This document shows positions 51,651-63,349 of a stretch of DNA of 64,000 nt, in pieces (the stretch's first letter is position 1; each line of letters begins with the position of its first letter). A model generated the notes under the pieces. That model was not told where the DNA came from, did not search any database, and worked only from the letters and a program-made list of their open reading frames with translations. The position numbers were made by a program, and so were the translations under genes. Source of the stretch: Hydrotaea diabolus (taxonomy: Eukaryota > Arthropoda > Insecta > Diptera > Muscidae); assembly GCA_963513945.1 (NCBI GenBank), contig OY740719.1, forward strand, positions 149,939,464 through 150,003,463. Direction: 5' to 3'.

Positions 51651-54600
51651 TAGTATGGTTGAGTGTGAATCATGCTATTGTTGTAAGGATCATAGTATGG
51701 TTGTGGAGATCATAGTATGTGAGAAGCATACTATTGTTGTGAGGATCATAATATTATTGTGCCACAACCATATACCCAACAATAGTGTGATCCTCTTCGA
51801 ATATTGTCACCCCAACCATACTTTTTTTCTGCGTGCATATGGTTAAGAAAAAAGTTATTTTTCATCAAGATAATGCACATGTACAGTCTCAGTGGAAAAT
51901 TGCATTAATTGGGTTACGAATTGGTATCTCATCCGCCACATTCTCCGGGTTTAGCCCCCAGTGACTATTTCATATTTCCAAACCTAAAGAGATAACTCGG
52001 TGGAAAGAGATTCAGCTCCAACGATGAAATAATTTATCAAAAAAATTCATATTTTAAACCTAAAGAAATAACTCGATGGAAAGAGATTCAGCTCCAACGA
52101 TGAAATTATTAATCAAAAAAATGCCTATTTTATGAGGCTCGAAATATCCAAATTTTGGAAGGGATACAAAAATTGGAGAAACGTTGGACTAAAAGGAGAT
52201 TATGTTGAAAAATATATTTTTTTTTGAAAAAAAAAAACTGTGTTTTATTCGAAAAGCCACTTATAAAAAATTAGCCGATTGCTTACACAGAAAAAAAATA
52301 TTATTTTTTTAGCACAATTCGTGCGCCACCCTGTAGAACCTCTGCAACTCAATGGGCCATAGCCCCCGATTGATTTGCAATTCAAGTCAAGCCAAAGCTT
52401 TTGGCTAATTTTTAGGTACAAACCAAAGCCACCATGAAGCTGCCCGAAGGGCCGTTAAACGGGCCAGAACAACAGTTCTGGATGCTCTTGGTCACCCAAA
52501 CTCCGGTCTGATTTCGAAGTAAATTTAATATGTTTTTCAGTTTGAGTTAATAAAGATTCACTCAATCTCACCTTAAAGACACAACGGGTAATTTGAACTA
52601 TGTGAGATGTATTTTAACCCTGACAGGGGTAAGATATGGTTCATCTGTGAAAGTTCAGATAATCCCATCGCCTTATTTTAGCTAAAGTCATGTTTGTCTT
52701 TATGATATGGTAGGGAAAATTGGTTGAAATTCATGGACTCCCTTCAAACAGTTAAAAGATAAACCTTTTCAAAAATATGATATAACGTTGGCCGGTCAAT
52801 TTAAAAGACCTTTTAATTTGAATTTTTGTGTTACTGTCTAATTTGTTATTAATTAAAATTAATATGTTGTTGTGAGTTTTATTTATTTTTTGTAGCAACC
52901 ATAATTTATATTTATTTTAATTGCTCTTGCTATCTTTGCAAATAACAAATCGTGTTTGTCAAAATGCCGATTGTTTTCAATTCATCTCGATCACTTTCTA
53001 GCTTGCTCGTCCCCCATACCACTCTCTCCCTCTCTTTCTACGGGTTGAGCGAATTTTATAATTATTGCATTAAATGGCGCTACGTAATTTCGGCGGTGAT
53101 TAATTGTTTAATCAAGAAAGTGTGATCGATCACAATCCTCGCGACCATATGCAATTTGTGTCAATACAATTATCTCGAGCTTAATGATCATCACTTGGTA
53201 GATAAATACTCGTAGTAGGGGCCAGTTTGTGAAATGGTTTTACGTTTGCCTTGTGTTTGTCTATCTCAGAACGCAGAAATACGCTTCGTTGTCCATGTCA
53301 CTGGGAATATCTTGTTATGCATTTCTTGGCTCTATCTCGGGCCCATTAATCAAAATTATTTTGTTTAGATTTCTCGTTTCTTATGGCTTATTATATTATT
53401 TCGTTAGCTTTTAATATAAACAAAATATTTATTTATATTAAATTACAGTGTCTACTGTGATTTTTGTTTTATTTTTTTCAAAAATACATTTCAAATTCGT
53501 TTCGTTTTTGTGTAATCGAGGGATTTTTGTTTTTTGCTTTGCCACCTTAAGTGGCGCCTTGTGATATGTTCGTGTTGTTTTTAAGCGCTTAACCACTTTA
53601 GTCTGATCAATCACAAGCACTCGACTAACAGAAGTTAATAACAAAAAAAAACGAGAAGCAATGGGAACTGCGCAAATATTGCGTTTATTAGATTTATTTG
53701 ACTTTATTTATGGCTAAACTTGAAAGTTTGTATTTCACATAATTTGTGATGGATCATAAATAATTTCTCATTTTGTTTGATGTTCGAGCATGGGAACAGT
53801 TCAATTAATAGCCAATCGAAATACCAACCACACACACAAAAAACAGATTTGTTGCCACAACTGAATTTTTTGACAACTGAAAAAATGTATTGCATCGCTA
53901 CAACCGAATGTTGATTGGGTGTACGACAATTTTCAGTAGTGGCCACTGACAGTATCATTTGAAGAGGCAAAGTATCGGTTGAAGAAAGTGTAGTCAAACC
54001 AACTAATTAGGAAGATTATTGAAACTGCATTTGTAAATGTCTTGGTTGTTTTAGAACATTGGCTATAAGTACTGCAGGGTAACCGCCGGGAAGGTCTACG
54101 AGAGTTGCTATATGTGACAGCGCATAGAGAAAGGGACCTAAGGGTAAAAAAAAATCAATTTTTACTTTCTTTTTTTTGATGTGGACAACATCTGAGCATC
54201 GAATGATATCGATCCCATGCCCCAAAAGTGTTCCCTCCCAGAGATATGCGCCAACGCGCTCAGTGATGGCACACCAAAAATACACGCATTTAAATCTTTA
54301 AAATGGCTCTCCTGAACAAAACTGGTTTTTACCCTTAGGTCCCTTTCTAATTTGCGCGTCACATATATATTTCAGGTCGGCAATATAAACCCAATAATTT
54401 TTCATTGGAAATGGTTTTATTGCTTTTCAATATATTCCCCTTTAAGATCAATATACTTTTACTTTTGCATGCGCTCAAACCTATTGTCGAAGCACCTTTT
54501 CCACTCCGATTGAGACACCACCAAAGCATGATTTTTGAACGCTTCAACAACTGCTTCGGGCGATGAAAAACGTTGACCACGCATTTTTTTCTTGATGCTA

Positions 54601-55431
54601 GGCAATAAGAAGAAGTCATTGGGTGCTAAATCAGGGCTGTACGGTAGATGGCCCATCAATTCGACGTTTTAGCCGGTCAAAAAGGCGCTGGTTTGAGCCG
54701 ATGTGTGAGAGCTCGCATTTTCATGGTGTACAATGATTCGCCTTCTCTTTCGTTTTTTGAGTTTCTCCGAAGAAACCAGGCAAACAATGGTGTACGACTC
54801 AAAATTGACCGCCCTACCTTGCTCAAGCGGAACAGTCGCCACATGACCAGTTTTGCCGAAGAAACAGGCGACCATTTGCTTCGAAGTTCTTCTTCCACGA
54901 AAAACTTTCGTTGGATTTGGCTCGCCATCGAAGACCCACACGGTCGATTGCTGTTTTGTTTCGGGCTTATACGCATAGATCCATGATTCGTCACCTGTGA
55001 CGATCTTATAAACGACGTTTGTAGCACCGGAATAAATAGAAAATGACCAGTTTTGCCGAAGAAACAGGCGACCATTTGCTTCCATGTACTTCTTCTACGA
55101 ACAACTTTTGTTGGATTTGGCTCGTCTTAAAAGACCCATACGGTCGCTTGCTGTTTTGTTTCGGGTTCATATGCATAGATCCATGATTCGTCACCTGTGA
55201 CTATTTTATACACTGCCTTTGAGCTACCGCAGTTATACTTTTTCAACATCTCTTTGAACCAATCCATTTGAGCATTCGTCAAACTGTGTGGGATCCAACG
55301 AGAACAAATTTTTTTCACGCCCAAATAAACATGCCACATCTTATTGATGCTTGTCATACTAGTAACCAAGGATGCCTCAATCTCACGGTATGTCACATGT
55401 TGGTCTTGCTTAATCAGTTCACGCTCAGCCT
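51651..55431 (+). repeat. 3781-bp tandem duplication, second copy
   Basis: Identical to 47870-51650 as far as I can compare. The junction between the copies (51650/51651) shows one shared T. Both complete ends are available for comparison: left at 47869/47870, right at 55432/55433. Confidence 0.95.
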
Positions 55432-55935
55432 TGATGGTATCTGGCAAAGTGACCGAAGTTGGACGTCCTTCACGAAATTCGTCCTGGAGCGAACGGCGTC
55501 CAAGACTGAACTCTTGCTACCAGCGATTAACAGTGGGTTTTGATGGTGCTTCATCGCCAAAAGTCGAAACAAGTTGATTTAAACACTCTTGTCTGGATAA
55601 CCCACGCCGAAAATCGTAAAAAATCAGCGCACGAAAATGTTCACGGGATAATTCCATTTTTTGACTGAGATGAATTTTTCCACACACTGTAAACAAAACA
55701 ATTCGCCCCCAAATGATAAAAGGTTCTGAGTGAAGTTGTGCTAGAAAATGTCAAAGTTTCCAATGGAAGTTTTAGTTGGCATCTGGGAACACTAGAAAAT
55801 GTCAAAGTTTCCAGTGGAAGTTCCAGTTTGCATCTGCGAACGCTAGAGAATGTCAAAGTTTCCAGTGGAAGTTCCAGTTTGCATCTGCAAACACTAGTAT
55901 TGTCAGGACCCGAAATATAAATAGCAACCCTCGTA
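54097..55935 (-). mobile_element. Mariner-D6, complete ends, internally rearranged
   Basis: Left TACGAGAGTTGCTATA (split by T5), right inverted ATAGCAACCCTCG with TA (55934-55935). A segment is duplicated inside the coding region. Between the start codon and the right end there are three direct repeats of about 60 bp (GAAAATGTCAAAGTTTCCA...GCATCTG) at about 55743-55905. Confidence 0.85.
54417..55657 (-). pseudogene. Mariner-D6 transposase, core segment duplicated
   Basis: MELSREHFRALIFYDFRRGL, FGDEAPSKPTVNRW, LPDTIKAERELIKQDQHVTY, KMWHVYLGVKKICSRWIPHS, then IVTGDESWIYAYEPETKQQA (Asp 1) followed by a second VVYKIVTGDESWIYAYKPET. Further on come HHENASSHTSAQTSAFLTG (Asp 2 now Glu), a stop before NVELMGHLPYSPDLAPNDFF (Asp 3), and the C-terminal SPEAVVEAFKNHALVVSQSE. 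The doubled core and frameshifts make it inactive. Confidence 0.85.
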
Positions 55936-55939
55936 TTTT

Positions 55940-57875
55940 TTAACTATGACAATTATGTGTGAAACCAAATATCGGCCAAATGCTCTACACGGCTTCGGTG
56001 GCACACCTCTAACCGATGGTCCAGATTTTCAATGACTCTGAGACTTAATGGAGGAGCAACGTCTACAGTGTGCCGAATTATGTCATCCTTTAGCTCTTGA
56101 ATTGTTCTTGGCTTATTGACGTACACTTTTTCTTTTAAATATCGTTAAAGAAGGAAGTCCGAAGTTGCCAAATAACATGAACGTGCCGGCCAATTAACCT
56201 CGCCACAAAGTGAGGTAATACGGCCTTTGAATTTCTTACGCTTAAGAGCCATTGTTTCGTGTGGCTGTGTGGCAAGTGGCATTATCGCGTTGAAACCACA
56301 AATTGTCCAGGTCCATATCCTCAGTTTCTGGCCACAAGAAGTCCGTAATCATCTTGCGATAGCGTTCACCATTCACGAGTAGAGGTTGAGGGCTCTTCTG
56401 CCACACTATCGCGAACAACATCAATGTTTTCCGCAGAACTAACTGGGCGAGCATGCCCAGGTGTTTTTAAATTTCCTACAGACCAGGCTTGCGGAAATTT
56501 AAGCACAATTCGTCCTATTGTGGAGACATTTGGTCGACATTTGGTGGACTCCGTATTTTTTTTTGATCAGCATCATATCAAAAAAAATTACGGAGTCCAC
56601 GAAATGAATTTTGATTTGAACGCTCATTTTCGTTAAAGGCTTCGACAATTTTAAAGCGCTGCTTAATAGCCTCTCCATGGTTAAATTTGTCAGACACATT
56701 ATTTGACGTTAAGGTGCACGAAGAAAAAAGTATGGTTGTGGTAACAATATTCGAAGAGCATCATACTATTGTTGCTTATATGGTTGTGTCAAAACAATAT
56801 TATGATCGTCACAGCAATAGTATGGTTCACACACAACCATACTATGATCCCCATAACAATATTATGGTCCTCACAACAATAGAATTATTTACACACCACC
56901 ATACTATGATCCCCACAACCATAGTACGATTCACATTCAGCCATACTATGATCCCCACATCCATATTATGATCCTCATAACCATAGTTTATTTAACGTAC
57001 AACCATAGTATGATCCTCACAATCATAGTATGACTTACGCACAACCATACTATGATCCCCAAATTTTTTTTTAAAGATTGGATTAAGTTGTTATTTAACA
57101 ATAGAGAATTTTATTAAGTAAATTATGTAATTAAACAGTAAAAAAATATTTATTGAAAATATTTCAGTTATACTAATTCATAGTTTTGTTTCGAAAAAAT
57201 TTAATTATTTTTACTATTATTGCGTAAGATTCGTAAAAATAACATTGTCAAATTAAAAAAAAATACGGTTTTGCCAGTATGATTGCCGTAATTATGTTAT
57301 TGTTAACATAAAACAGATGAAAACAATACTTTTGTCCCACCAACCATATTTATATTGTTGCTACAACCATATTTTTATTTTTAAATTTGGCAATAATACT
57401 ATTGGAACATTTTAACAATATTAATACTGCCGCAATCATACTATTGTCAAATTAAAATTCAAAAAACAATACTATGGTTGCGACGACTATACTTTTACTG
57501 CAGAGAACTTACTATTGTTGCCGTGACCATATAGTAACCATATCTTTTCTCTGCGTGTGGGCGAGCATGCCCAGGTGTGTTTACATTTCCTACAGACCCG
57601 GCTTGCTGAAATTTTAGCATAATTCGCCCTATTGTGGAGACATTTGGTCGAATATGCTGATCAAAAAAAATTACGGAGTCCACGAAATTAATTTTGATTT
57701 GAACGTCCATTTTCGTAAAAGGCTTCAACGTACTTCTAGCGTACCTCTCCATAGTTATATTTGCCAAACCCTGAAACAAAGAAATGCCAAATTATGTAGG
57801 GCCAAACAATTTGACGCTAAGGTGTGACTCACAAATAACAGTTTGCGTTATGGTTGGACCACCCTTTATTTTGAA
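55940..57875 (-). mobile_element. DD41D-type element E7, partly duplicated and split by K5
   Basis: Minus-strand transposase pieces: KSPQPLLVNGERYRKMITDF, ETEDMDLDNLWFQRDNATCH (Asp 2). Segment 56448-56716 (N-terminal region: GAGCATGCCCAGGTGT .. TTGTGGAGACATTTGGTCGA) is repeated at 57560-57835 on the far side of K5, and the outer terminus AAAGGGTGGTCC (inverted) is near 57860-57875. Multiple stops. Confidence 0.75.
56717..57557 (+). mobile_element. K element K5, nested in E7
   Basis: CACGAAGAAAAAAGTATGG (C to A in the terminus) to inverted TTTTCTCTGCGTG. TG is found on both sides (56715-56716 and 57558-57559), consistent with a 2-bp duplication as at K3. The CATACTATG/CATAGTATG array spans about 56815-57060. 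Noncoding, 841 bp. Confidence 0.85.
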
Positions 57876-59451
57876 TTGTTAACAAAATTCCAAAACTCCA
57901 AATAAAGCTAGAGTTTTTAACATAAACCGATATTTTCTCTACAAATTACTTTAGGCCTTTCCATTCAAAGGCAAAACCAGTATTTAAATTATCAATTCAA
58001 TTAAAAAAATATCTCGTTTATTTAGTTCTATAAAATAAATCATAATTCAAAACGGAGTAATTTACCTAATGTCCGCAAAGGCCGGCATGAATTGAGCTGA
58101 GAATTTTGTTTTGTATTGATTTCGAACATAAATTCCCCATTCTATACGCCATTCATTCTTACTGATTCTCTATTTAATATTGAATTAAAATGAAATTAAA
58201 TTAAATGAGCCGGTAGGTATTTTTGTTTTGTTTGAATACCGAAACAGGTTTAGCCAATCAGAAATGGTTTTCTGGAATTTAGGCGAGTTCCCAAAACATT
58301 TCCATTTCGTTGTACACATGCACGCGTATACGAAAATTAAGTTAGTATTGAAAGTATTTGAAATAAATTCAGCCCCCCCCTTAGATGCTTTTGTTAAATA
58401 AAATCACGCTTGGTTGCGATATTTTGACAAATCATCATTAGTTTTTGATTTGTTAAGTTTGCCAACAACAACAAGAACAACACGGCGGCGGCCTTTGACG
58501 CAAATATTTCTCACAATCTGCTCGTAAATCAATTTTACATGAATTTATCATTAACAAACTCAAATTGTTAATTCGTATGCAAATGAACTTTGATTTGTTA
58601 TTAGACGGCGAACCAGCGACCAACAAAACCAAAAAAAAATCAACAACAAAAAATCCCCGTTCCGACGAAAAGAAAATATTTTTTCGTGATAACAGCGAAA
58701 CATCACCAGCAGCGGCATTATAATTGTTGAGGCTCCGAAATGTCTCCCTTGTCTTGGCAAGATGAAAGACAAACCCAAGATTCACTACCGCCAATCGGCA
58801 GACGACAACAGCTGCGGTTAGGGGGGGGAGGGGGGGGGCCAGCCAGCGGTCAGGCGGGCGTATGGCTTCAAACCATCACTGTTTAGTTTTAAATCATTAT
58901 TATGCGTATCGAAAACTAGTTGTGAAACAAAGGCAATGCCATTTGGAATGACGGGAGTTTTAGCAGATGACCGCTTAACGTTGAAAGTGCCTTAGGCCAT
59001 ACGGAAGAAGATTAATTTAACAAGTTTTTAAGGAAGTTGAATCTACAGAGCAGCAGCTTCGTCATGGACATGAAAAAGAAATCGATGATTGATAATGTGA
59101 CGCACACCTAATCTAAATTTTATAATGAGGACTGTATCTTCAAAAACCTATAGTAGGATTTTCCATTCCGAGTGGATTTTCTAACACGGAGGAAGGAATG
59201 CTTAAACTGAAAAAAAAACAAATTACTTGAGAGATGCCAGTAATATATAATTGTTTCATTAAAAGGTTAAAGTCGATGAAAATAGGATTGTTTCATTGGT
59301 AGCAGGGTTCCAACCGGGGTTTTCAGAAGACCGACATTTCGTTTTTTTTTAAGTTAAAAACTGGCGATTTAAGCCTTTTGCTAAGAGTGGAAAATATTAT
59401 CCGAATCAGAAGTAAAGAAATTCTGCCCAGTTGTTAACTACAAGGTTATAC
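57876..59451. other. Non-repetitive region without a recognised gene
   Basis: CAACAACAACAAG and GGGGGG tracts and Oct-like ATGCAAAT near 58578. The minus frames at 58453-58794 have no domain. 59300-59400 resembles an inverted segment near 33560-33640. Confidence 0.35.
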
Positions 59452-59884
59452 AGGATGTCCGCCGGGAAGGTATACTAATTTGTTTCGCCGCCATTTTGGT
59501 CATCACTAGTCTTGATAGTTTATATTTTGCAGTTGTGAAGTAGAGACGCGACTAATTTATTATGGAAAAATATTTGATACACCAACGTGTTTTAATCGTT
59601 AAAACACTTAATCAAAATCCATCATCGATTACTGTGATGATGAAAAAGTAACATGAAATTAATCTCTCGACTACCTTCCGTGAAATTACGTGCCAACAAA
59701 CGCACTATTAATCGTGTAGTGAATGATTTCGAAGAAAGAGGGTCTGTAGCTGATAGGCCCAAGCATAGACCTTAACGTACTGCAAGATCGGCTGAAATTA
59801 TTAGTGCTGCTCAAGAAAGTGTTCAAAACAATCCATCAACCTCAATTCGACGCCGTGCTTAGGAGCATGGCCTTCAAAGAACAA
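59452..59884 (+). pseudogene. Tc1/mariner-type transposase N-terminal fragment (G1)
   Basis: An end-like GGATGTCCGCCGGGAAGGTA is followed at 59562 by MEKYLIHQRVLIVKTLNQNP, then (through stops and shifts) KRTINRVVNDFEERGSVADR and ARSAEIISAAQESVQNNPS, the usual order of the paired helix-turn-helix domains. The fragment is cut by F2 before the catalytic domain. Confidence 0.6.
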
Positions 59885-60242
59885 CTTTGTTGTTCCTCCC
59901 ACACAAACGGTCTCATGGGCCTTGAAAAATAATATGACAATAACTCACTACAAACTTGACCTATCGAGATGAAATTTTCTACATAAAGATTTTTATATAG
60001 AACACACCTCTGCGCCCAGATCGGAGAAGTCCTACTGGTAGCTCCCACACAAACGGTCTCATGGGCTTTGAGAAATAATAGGACGATAACTCACCACAAG
60101 TTTGACCTATCGAAACGAAATTTTGCACATAAAGATTTCTATATAGAACACACTTCCGCACCAAATTTGGTTTTATTTGGGAATCTGGTGGAGGGTATCC
60201 AAAGTTCGGCACAGCCAAACTTAACATTTTTTACTTGTTTTT
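59885..60242 (-). repeat. F-family dispersed repeat, copy F2
   Basis: Inverse of the 5' half of F1: ends GGAGGGTATCCAAAGTTCGG then CACAGCCAAACTTAACATTT and TTTTACTTGTTT. The internal unit with CACACAAACGGTCTCATGGG occurs twice. Confidence 0.75.
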
Positions 60243-60769
60243 TTTTCAAAGCTGCAGTCAATAAATGTCCGGTACGTCGTTTAAAAGCCCCAAGTCCCAA
60301 GTCTTTTTGAATGATTCGCCTCATGGACTTTTGCGTGATATTCATCTCACGGGCCATGATTTTCTGTTTTCGGATCGGATTTCTGTGAATTCTTGATTTA
60401 ACGGCTTTGATGACATGCGGTGTTCGAACAGAGCGTATGCGGGCCGATCGGTGGCGGTCTTTACATCTCCAGTCACCTCAAACAGTTTTATAAATTGGTA
60501 GACGAGCATGGGGCTAATCCCTAGATGCCGGAGCGTTTTGAAAATATCGCTTTTTTCATTTCACACTTGAAAAGCGCTATTACAGCGATACAGTTCTCAT
60601 TATCTGACCACTCCATGATGAAAGTTGAAACAATTTTAAATTCCCGTTACAGACTAACGCTATTGAGCTTAGCTTTCAAAACCCATATGACATTAACGGG
60701 GTATGTTCAGTTCTACTATTGAAATGGGTGTGTTCAATGTTGTAACAGTATTTATGTCCCTACTAAGTA
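60243..60769 (-). mobile_element. maT-type element M3, 5' half only
   Basis: The right end inverted ATTTATGTCCCTACTAAGTA is the maT terminus. Minus-strand transposase begins at 60616 (MEWSDNEN) and has MREMNITQKSMRRIIQKDLG-type helix-turn-helix sequence with GLGAFKRRTGHLLTAALK, ending where F2 begins. The catalytic domain is absent. Small frameshifts near 60450-60520. Confidence 0.85.
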
Positions 60770-60784
60770 TTTTTTAGTTGGGCT

Positions 60785-60937
60785 TACCGATACCTTGTCT
60801 CTTCAACAGATTGTCTCAGTTCCTTCTGCTGAATATTGCGTCTACACAAGCAATATTCAGATGTAGCGATAGAAAGCAAGAAAATTCAGTTGCTGTAAAA
60901 TTCAGTTGTGGCAACAAATCTGTTCTCTGTGTGCATG
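60785..60937 (+). repeat. J-family repeat J4
   Basis: GATACCTTGTCTCTTCAACA .. AATTCAGTTGTGGCAACAAA .. TCTGTGTG; mariner-A1 is inserted at its right end. Confidence 0.6.
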
Positions 60938-62231
60938 TACGAGGGCGACCGCAAAAGTAACTGGCCTAACATAAAAAGAACCGTTTTTTTTTTGAATTAT
61001 TATTATTTATTTTTCAACATAATCTCCTTCCAACTCAATACACTTCATCAAACGTTTTTCAAGTTTTTTAATTCCAGCCGAAAAATAAGATTTTTCAAGA
61101 CCTTCAAAATATGCCTCAGTTTCAGCAATAACCTCGCTATTGGACGAAAATTTTTTGCCACCGAGAAATTTTTTTAAATTTGGAAACAAGAAATAATCAG
61201 AAGGAGCTAAATCTGGACTATATGGTGGAGGCGGAGCAATTTCAAATCGTAATTCGGCCAGTTTTTGTTGAGTTAAAAATGCAGTGTGTGAAGGAGCATT
61301 ATCTTGATGAAAAAGAACCTTTTTTTCTAAATGCGGTCGTTTTATCTTGATTTCTTCACTCAACCGATCCAATAATGCACAATAATATTCACTATTTATA
61401 GTTTTTCCTTTCTCAAGATAATCAATAAATATTATACCCCTTACATCCCAAAATACTGTGACCATTACTTTTCCTGCTGACTTAACCGTTTTCGCCTTCT
61501 TGGGACCACTTTTACCAGCTTCTATCAATTGTTTTGACTGTTCTTTGCATACTGGGATGTAGTGATGGATCCATGTTTCATCAACAGTTATGAATCGGCG
61601 CAAGAACTCTATTGGATTACGCTGATACATCGCTAAAAGCTCCTCGGAATTGGTCCAACGGACGATTTTTTGGGGCAAAGTCAACAAACGCGGCACCCAT
61701 CTTGCGGATAGCTTTTTCATGTGGAGTTCATCATGTAAAATACTCCAAACTTGTTTTTCGTGTATTTTAACAATATCAGCAAGTTCTCTGAGCTTTATTC
61801 GTCTATCTTTAGTCACTTCATTAAATATTTTTCTAATGTTTTCAGTAGTAGTAGCAGTTTTCGGTCTTCCAGAGCGTTGTTCATCTTCCGTACTTGAACG
61901 ACCCATTTTAAATGGTTGAACCCAGGATTTCACGGTGGAGTATGATGGTGCATTATCACCATGAACAGAATCCAATTCATCTTTGATTAATTGTGGCGTA
62001 TAACCTTTCATATAAAAGTGTTTAATTACCGCACGAAACTCTTTATTTTCCATTTTTCAAAAATTATAAAACTTGTTTACTTCAATCACCTGTAACAAAG
62101 AAAATAATCATTAAATATTTCGGAAATTTTGACAGATGGCTTAGAAAAGATTGCTTTTAAAAAAACAAAAAAAAGGTTGCTAGTAAAACAGAAAATGTGC
62201 CAGGCCAGTTAGTTTTGCGGTCGCCCTCGTA
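60938..62231 (-). mobile_element. Mariner-A1, complete element with open transposase frame
   Basis: TA-flanked (60938-60939 and 62230-62231). The first 28 bases of each end, read inwards, differ at one position (CGAGGGCGACCGCAAAA then G or C then TAACTGGCCT). 1290 bp between the TAs. The only full-length, uninterrupted autonomous-looking element in the window. Confidence 0.97.
61007..62053 (-). CDS. Mariner transposase (DD34D), intact 348-residue frame
   Basis: Catalyses cut-and-paste transposition into TA sites in the nucleus. N-terminal paired helix-turn-helix region (about residues 1-115), a GRPK AT-hook-like turn at 63-65, the WVPRLL linker at 119-124, then the RNase-H-like core: Asp158 in TVDETW, Asp251 in HQDNAPSH and Asp286 in LAPSDYF, giving exactly 34 residues between the last two. 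Length equals that of known mariners (about 345). ATG context and TAA stop are normal and no stop or frameshift occurs. Two residues differ from all sibling copies: Leu176 where A2-A4 have Trp (QSKQW), and Pro where they have His just before PPYSPD. These may reduce activity. Confidence 0.95.
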   Translation of the reverse strand: MENKEFRAVIKHFYMKGYTPQLIKDELDSVHGDNAPSYSTVKSWVQPFKMGRSSTEDEQRSGRPKTATTTENIRKIFNEVTKDRRIKLRELADIVKIHEKQVWSILHDELHMKKLSARWVPRLLTLPQKIVRWTNSEELLAMYQRNPIEFLRRFITVDETWIHHYIPVCKEQSKQLIEAGKSGPKKAKTVKSAGKVMVTVFWDVRGIIFIDYLEKGKTINSEYYCALLDRLSEEIKIKRPHLEKKVLFHQDNAPSHTAFLTQQKLAELRFEIAPPPPYSPDLAPSDYFLFPNLKKFLGGKKFSSNSEVIAETEAYFEGLEKSYFSAGIKKLEKRLMKCIELEGDYVEK

Positions 62232-62497
62232 CATTTAAACTCAGGCTATGCCTTATGGAAAAAGAGCGTGAAGAAATTTACGAGATCCAAAATACGCATC
62301 TGCTCACTTTTTTTGCAATATTCCATCGAACGCATGGGCAACACCCTTTGGCTCAATCAATGCGAGTAGAATTTTGAAAAATTAGCTAAAAAGCTCAAAT
62401 AAATATTAATGAACTATTAAACAATAATGCCTTTCAAATATTTTAAATAAAAATTTATGCGGATTTTTTCGCCTTTGAAATGAAACGAGACGATTTG

Positions 62498-62558
<61 letters not shown>
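62498..62558 (+). repeat. (AG)n microsatellite, about 61 bp
   Basis: A GA dinucleotide run with a single interruption near the left end. It could also act as a GAGA-factor site in flies. Confidence 0.9.
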
Positions 62559-62559
<1 letters not shown>

Positions 62560-62773
62560 AAACAAAACACACATAAAAACGAGTTTTTATGTTTCGGATT
62601 TGTTCAGTTTTTGTGTTTCGGGGGCTTTAGTACGGATGGCTTTTATATTTTCATTCGGGGTGATGCTGGAGAAACAGAAACTCATTAGTACTCACTTTAC
62701 CTGTTGTCAAATTGTTATGAACATAAAAAAGCAACAAATTAAAATATAATAAAAGTTGTATTAACATAATACA

Positions 62774-62864
62774 ATGTCTTACAAAGCACCACCACCAACA
62801 TCGGGGGGCTCACATTCTTTTGCCCCGCTCTCTTACGGCAGCTTTGCCATCGGCCAAGCTCAAG
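62774..62864 (+). CDS. Weak candidate first coding exon
   Basis: ACAATG context, then a frame MSYKAPPPTSGGSHSFAPLS continuing YGSFAIGQAQ, followed by CAAG and a donor-like GTTTGT at 62865. Sequence is less AT-rich than its surroundings and protein-like. I do not recognise it. If real, it would be the N-terminus of a plus-strand host gene continuing beyond the window or in unrecognised exons. Confidence 0.25.
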
Positions 62865-63349
62865 GTTTGTATACACTCAGACCCTGTGACTCTATGGTAA
62901 TGACCTCATGTGGTGGGTCAGCAGTCGATACCTTCCATTAGAAGCTTTTATGTGGGGTCGCCGAATTGTTGTGACAACGATTTAAGACAAATGCGTAAAT
63001 ACTCGCACATTAGAAGTGTTTTTTACTATCTCTCTGGCAGTTTCTTTGTAATTGCCGGTTTTACTTTAAGCAAGGCAAACTTGTGTATCTTCTATCAAAA
63101 TATAAGACTAAATGATTTTGTGAAAGGGTTCCGTCCTGGTTTTAGGCAGATTTTTACAAAAAGGTGTCTATCACTGAGAAGAGATAATTACATTGACCTC
63201 CTTTTTGGATCACCGAAATAATAGCCGCGTTTTCCGCGTAGATTTTCCGCGTATGATAATCTAGCAACATTTAACAAAATTGTGAATACTAGGATAACAT
63301 AACATTCTCATTGTCTACATCAAAAAGAATGGAACCACCGAATGTTTTA

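Larger units (their letters stand above)
62232..63349. other. Unique-looking region with microsatellite and exon candidate
   Basis: Apart from the two items listed next I see only short frames. The 103-codon frame at 62910-63221 has no recognisable motif. Confidence 0.35.

Noticed and set aside
47870..55431. Reading the two copies as LTRs of one large retrotransposon
   Set aside because: The copies abut directly with no internal region, contain other transposons cut mid-sequence, lack TG..CA LTR ends and show no primer-binding site.
62910..63221. 103-codon plus-strand frame
   Set aside because: No domain, no codon or composition signal distinct from its surroundings, and no homologous motif recognised.
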